This document shows positions 60,682 to 64,000 of a stretch of 64,000 bases of DNA, one piece after another. The DNA comes from RGIG8775 sp045128735. GTDB taxonomy: Bacteria; Bacillota; Clostridia; Oscillospirales; CAG-272. Every line of letters starts with the position of its first letter. Position 1 is the first letter of the stretch. Under the pieces are notes generated by a model, which saw nothing but the letters and a program-made list of their open reading frames with translations, had not been told where the DNA came from and searched no databases. Location: positions 1 to 64,000 of the forward strand of contig JBGVRT010000052.1 in NCBI GenBank assembly GCA_045128735.1. Reading direction: 5' to 3'. The translations under genes were made by a program, and so were the position numbers.

Positions 60682-62181
60682 ATGGCAGACGTAAATACAA
60701 CACCAATTGAAACAGAAGAGCAGGATCTTAACGAAATACTCCGTATAAGACGCGCAAAGCTCAAGGAGCTTGTTGATGCGGGACAGAACCCTTATGAAAA
60801 GGTAAAGTTTGATTTCGATACCTATTCGGTGGAGATCAAGGAAGATTTCGAGAATTATGAAAATAAGGACGTAGCTATTGCGGGAAGAATTATGAGCCGC
60901 CGCGATATGGGTAAGGCAAACTTTATCGACGTTGCAGACGGTAAGGGAAGAATCCAGTGCTACATCAAGATAGACGAAGTAGGCGAAGAGGTTTTCGAAC
61001 AGTATAAGAAGTGGGATATCGGCGATATCGTTGGTATCAAGGGCTTTGCGTTCAGAACTCGCCGTGGTGAAATATCGGTTCACGTAAAGGAGATCGAGCT
61101 TCTTTCCAAGTCGCTTCTTCCTCTCCCCGAGAAGTTCCACGGACTTACAAATACCGACCTTCGTTACCGTCAGAGATACGTTGACCTTATCGTTAACCCC
61201 GAGGTAAAGGATACCTTCATCAAGCGTAGCCTTATCCTTAAGGAGATAAGAAATTATCTTGACAGCAAGGGATTCCTTGAGGTTGATACCCCCATACTTA
61301 CTCCCTTTGAAATAGGCGCATCGGCAAGACCTTTCGTAACTCACCATAACACGCTTGATATGGATATGTATCTCCGTATTGAGACCGAGCTTTACCTTAA
61401 GAGACTTATCGTAGGCGGTGTGGACAGAGTTTATGAGGTTGGACGTATTTTCAGAAACGAGGGTATGGACACTAAGCATAATCCTGAGTTTACAACTATC
61501 GAGCTTTATCAGGCATACACCGACTATAAGGGAATGATGGATCTTGTTGAGGAGCTTTATAAGCTTCTTGCAGAGAAGATTTGCGGTTCTCTCGATATCA
61601 CCTATCAGGGTAAGGAAATTCATATGGGACAGTGGGAACGCCTTACTATGGTTGAAGCTGTTAAGAAGTATTCGGGTTGCGACTACTACGAGTGGGCTAC
61701 CGACGAGGATGCAAGAGAGTGCGCAAAGAAGATGCACGTTGAAGTTCCCGCAAACGCTACAAAGGGTGCGGTGCTTGTTGAGCTGTTCGATGCATACGTT
61801 GAGGAAAAGCTTATTCAGCCTACCTTTATCTACGATTATCCCGTTGAAAACAGCCCCCTTGCAAAGCGCAAGGCAGACGAGCCTGCGTTTACCGAGCGTT
61901 TCGAGTACTTTATCAATGCAACCGAGTTCGGTAATGCTTTCAGTGAGCTTAACGACCCCATCGATCAGAAGCAGAGATTTGAGAAGCAGGTTGCGGCAAA
62001 GCGAGCTGAGGATCCCAATACCACAGCTCAGGTCGATTACGACTACGTAACCGCCCTTGAATACGGTATGGCCCCCACAGGCGGACTTGGCTTTGGTATC
62101 GACAGACTTGTAATGCTGTTGACTGATAGCGCGTCTATCAGAGACGTATTGTTGTTCCCGACAATGAAGCAGATCGACTGA
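60682..62181 (+). CDS. lysS: Lysyl-tRNA synthetase, class II
   Basis: A 499-residue enzyme. The N-terminal OB-fold anticodon domain (about 55-160) has AIAGRIMSRRDMGKANFIDV. Class II motif 2 is RVYEVGRIFRNEGMDTKHNPEFT, and motif 3 is GGLGFGIDRLVMLL. Full length. Lysine codons are almost all AAG, as in the other apparently highly expressed genes here. Confidence 0.97.
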   Translation: MADVNTTPIETEEQDLNEILRIRRAKLKELVDAGQNPYEKVKFDFDTYSVEIKEDFENYENKDVAIAGRIMSRRDMGKANFIDVADGKGRIQCYIKIDEVGEEVFEQYKKWDIGDIVGIKGFAFRTRRGEISVHVKEIELLSKSLLPLPEKFHGLTNTDLRYRQRYVDLIVNPEVKDTFIKRSLILKEIRNYLDSKGFLEVDTPILTPFEIGASARPFVTHHNTLDMDMYLRIETELYLKRLIVGGVDRVYEVGRIFRNEGMDTKHNPEFTTIELYQAYTDYKGMMDLVEELYKLLAEKICGSLDITYQGKEIHMGQWERLTMVEAVKKYSGCDYYEWATDEDARECAKKMHVEVPANATKGAVLVELFDAYVEEKLIQPTFIYDYPVENSPLAKRKADEPAFTERFEYFINATEFGNAFSELNDPIDQKQRFEKQVAAKRAEDPNTTAQVDYDYVTALEYGMAPTGGLGFGIDRLVMLLTDSASIRDVLLFPTMKQID

Positions 62182-62199
62182 TAAGCCGAACTGTTATAT

Positions 62200-62232
62200 A
62201 AGAACGGCGAGGGAATTTTCCTCGCCGTTCTT
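62200..62232 (+). terminator. Hairpin after lysS
   Basis: A 13-bp stem, AAGAACGGCGAGG with its complement (62200-62212 / 62220-62232) and a 7-nt loop. The following GATAATTT is a poor T-run, so termination may be partial. Confidence 0.7.
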
Positions 62233-62265
62233 GATAATTTAACCACGATACAGAACGGAGAAAAA

Positions 62266-62973
62266 ATGAACGATAAATATACCGAATCGGATATACACAT
62301 AAAAAGCCCATTTCTTGAAAAGCTTGATAATTTCTGGTTTTATTATAAAATTCCGATTCTCATCGCCATTGTTGTTGTGCTAATTCTGTCTGTTTGTATA
62401 GTGCAGTCGTGCAGTAAAGAAAAAGAGGACGTTACCGTTATGTACGCAGGTCCTTACCTTTACAGCGCGGCAGAGATAGAGAAGCTTTGCGGTGAGCTTA
62501 ACTCTGTAATGCCTGCAGATTTTGACGGGAACGGGGAAAAGGTGACGGGGATTGTTACGTATCAGGTAATGACTGAGGAACAATTGATTGCATATGAGGA
62601 GTCGCTGAAATTGGCTGATAGCCAAAACCGCGTTGACAGAACATATTTCACCACTCAGTTTCAGACCTATAATAACTATATGTTGACGGGCGAATGTGCC
62701 GTTCTAATGCTTGACCCCTCGCTTTATAATAAGCTTATAGAGGCGCAAAGACTCCAAAAGCTTTCGGCTGTTTTTGCCGAGACGCCCACGTCGGCTATCG
62801 ACGAATACGGAATAAAGCTTTCTGAAACAGATTTTTATAAAAACTCGGAAATGCTGTCAATGCTGCCCGAGGATACGGTGCTGTGTCTTTCTTTGCCTTA
62901 CGTTTTCGGTAAGTCGGGAAATGAAAAAGAGTACGCGCATATGAAATCAATGTTCGTCGCAATGGCTAAATGA
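62266..62973 (+). CDS. Hypothetical single-pass membrane protein
   Basis: A 235-residue protein, no family recognised. An acidic cytoplasmic N-terminus of about 23 residues precedes one helix (about 26-46, ILIAIVVVLILSVCIVQSC). An outside domain of about 185 residues follows, with an alternating helix/strand pattern like part of a solute-binding fold (EEQLIAYEESLKL, MLTGECAVLMLDPSLY). It overlaps the next gene by 4 bp (ATGA). Confidence 0.65.
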   Translation: MNDKYTESDIHIKSPFLEKLDNFWFYYKIPILIAIVVVLILSVCIVQSCSKEKEDVTVMYAGPYLYSAAEIEKLCGELNSVMPADFDGNGEKVTGIVTYQVMTEEQLIAYEESLKLADSQNRVDRTYFTTQFQTYNNYMLTGECAVLMLDPSLYNKLIEAQRLQKLSAVFAETPTSAIDEYGIKLSETDFYKNSEMLSMLPEDTVLCLSLPYVFGKSGNEKEYAHMKSMFVAMAK

Positions 62974-63689
62974 CAATGAGACTTGATAAATTTTTGACTG
63001 CAACTGCAACTGCCACAAGAAGCGAGGCAGGGAAAGCGGCGCGAAGCGGAAGAATTCTTGTTAACGGCATACCCGTTAAGACCGCTGCACAGCATATTGA
63101 ACCCGAAAAAGATACCGTCGTGTATTGCGGTGAGCTTGTGGTATATAGAAAATTTACTTATATAATGCTCAACAAACCGCAAGGCTACGTAAGCGCAACC
63201 GAGGACGGGAACGATAAGACGGTGCTTGAGCTGTTGCCAGAAAAGTTGCGCGGAATAGGGCTTTTTCCTTGCGGAAGACTTGACAAAAATACAACGGGAC
63301 TTATGCTTCTTACCGATAACGGTGAGCTTGGGCATAAGCTGCTCGCCCCCAAAAATCATGTGTCAAAGACCTACGGCTTCAAATGTGAATCCGAGCTGTC
63401 GGACGGTGATGTGCGAAAGCTTGAGACGGGCGTGTATATTGCAGGCGGACATCTTACAAAGCCTGCAAAAATAAAGCTTTTTCCGTCGCGGACGGAGGGC
63501 GAGATAACTATTACAGAAGGAAAATACCATCAAATCAAGTTTATGCTTGAGGCGGTGAAAAACAAAATTACCGAGCTTGAGCGTCTTAGCTTCGGTCCTC
63601 TTACGCGTGATGAAAATCTCTTACGCGGAGAGTGGCGTTATCTTAGCGATGATGAGGTTGAAAAGCTCGAAAAGCACTGTGAACAATAA
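62970..63689 (+). CDS. RsuA-type 16S rRNA pseudouridine synthase
   Basis: A 239-residue enzyme with an N-terminal S4 RNA-binding domain (about 3-60) and a catalytic domain. The conserved Asp lies in CGRLDKNTTGLMLLT, and KYHQIKFML is the second signature. RsuA modifies U516 of 16S rRNA; RluB/E-like alternatives are less likely. Two ATGs lie 6 bp apart at the start (62970 and 62976); both encode the same domain. Confidence 0.9.
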   Translation: MTMRLDKFLTATATATRSEAGKAARSGRILVNGIPVKTAAQHIEPEKDTVVYCGELVVYRKFTYIMLNKPQGYVSATEDGNDKTVLELLPEKLRGIGLFPCGRLDKNTTGLMLLTDNGELGHKLLAPKNHVSKTYGFKCESELSDGDVRKLETGVYIAGGHLTKPAKIKLFPSRTEGEITITEGKYHQIKFMLEAVKNKITELERLSFGPLTRDENLLRGEWRYLSDDEVEKLEKHCEQ

Positions 63690-63716
63690 ATAGCCGTAAG
63701 GCGGAACGGAGTAAAA

Positions 63717-64000
63717 ATGGACATTATTAAAACTTTGGCTGAAGAATTCAAGCTGAAAGAGGAGCAGGTAAAAAACACCGTTGAGCTTGTTGACGAAGGA
63801 AATACGATACCCTTTATCGCAAGATACCGTAAGGAGGTAACGGGAAGCCTTGACGATACGCTTCTTCGTGACCTTGTTGACCGACTTACCTACCTTAGAA
63901 ATATAGAAAAGCGTAAGGAGGAGGTAAAGGCACTTATCGACGGGCAGGGCAAGCTTACCGATGAGCTTGTTGCGGCTATTGATAACGCAAAGACAATAAC
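63717..64000 (+). CDS. tex: Tex-like RNA-binding protein, N-terminal part (cut by window edge)
   Basis: The first 94 codons of an open frame that continues past the window. The translation begins MDIIKTLAEEFKLK and includes NTIPFIARYRKEVTGSLDD and LRDLVDRLTYLRNIEKRKEE, which are typical of the Tex/YhgF N-terminus. Full-length Tex has about 720 residues with an S1 domain. Tex proteins bind nucleic acid and influence transcription. It follows the pseudouridine synthase by 27 bp. Confidence 0.9.
   Translation, partial: MDIIKTLAEEFKLKEEQVKNTVELVDEGNTIPFIARYRKEVTGSLDDTLLRDLVDRLTYLRNIEKRKEEVKALIDGQGKLTDELVAAIDNAKTI

Noticed and set aside
1..64000. CRISPR arrays, tRNA and rRNA genes, prophage modules
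   Set aside because: Looked for regularly spaced repeats, cloverleaf-like arms with CCA-type ends and phage structural genes; none seen by eye.

Overview
The window looks like chromosomal DNA of a spore-forming, anaerobic-type Clostridia (Bacillota), probably an uncultured gut lineage near Oscillospirales or Christensenellales. The evidence is a SpoIVA gene with a SigE-like promoter, a SpoIVFB-type M50 protease, HPr with both His15 and Ser46, a YajC/TIGR04086 pair, a four-cysteine ribosomal protein L28, strong AGGAGG ribosome-binding sites, and many SigA promoters with exact 17-bp spacers. I see no rRNA, tRNA, CRISPR array, prophage or complete insertion sequence. The taxonomic placement is inference from gene content. 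The last gene (tex-like) runs off the right edge, and the left edge cuts close to a small inverted-repeat element.

Layout. (1) 1-5715: a small inverted-repeat element or terminator, then a minus-strand sugar operon (FGGY kinase, FucI-type isomerase, class II aldolase, DUF4432 mutarotase) divergent from a PocR-AraC regulator. (2) 5705-8859: an aminotransferase, trpS and WecA/TagO-like transferase operon. (3) 9003-12980: potABCD for polyamine uptake, with ATGA overlaps throughout. (4) 13247-15753: an M50 protease divergent from iscS-iscU. (5) 15754-16866: 1.1 kb of palindrome-rich, AT-rich regulatory DNA ending in a consensus promoter and a structured leader. (6) 16867-32030: a large carbohydrate-transport locus. 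It has a 1213-residue solute-binding protein, two pairs of ABC permeases, an NHL/TPR/YIP1 membrane protein, a 1207-residue DUF5696 secreted protein and a cytoplasmic DUF4091/GH123-like hydrolase. It carries no ATPase. (7) 32070-37066: two multipass membrane proteins and secA. (8) 37246-41203: trmL-mnmA-pcrA. (9) 41422-42742: yajC, TIGR04086 and a small protein resembling the N-terminal recognition domain of SCIFF maturases. (10) 42944-51465: rimM-trmD, an O-antigen-ligase-like gene with two DUF4330-like genes, HPr, uvrC-rsmD-coaD and spoIVA. (11) 51530-56603: a lyase-like protein, DUF6873, rpmB, enolase and a sugar isomerase. (12) 56765-64000: rsmE, a PucR-type regulator, an S41 protease, greA, lysS, a membrane protein, an rsuA-type pseudouridine synthase and tex.

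How the parts fit. The first operon would isomerise, phosphorylate and cleave a still unknown aldose, switched on by its divergent regulator. The 16.8-32 kb locus is the most unusual part. A very large wall-facing binding protein, two permease heterodimers, a secreted barrel-like protein and a membrane sensor-like protein probably act together on one complex glycan. Such transporters normally borrow a shared ATPase, and the final gene would trim the imported product in the cytoplasm. Most of the remaining genes are housekeeping: tRNA and rRNA modification, secretion, repair and translation.
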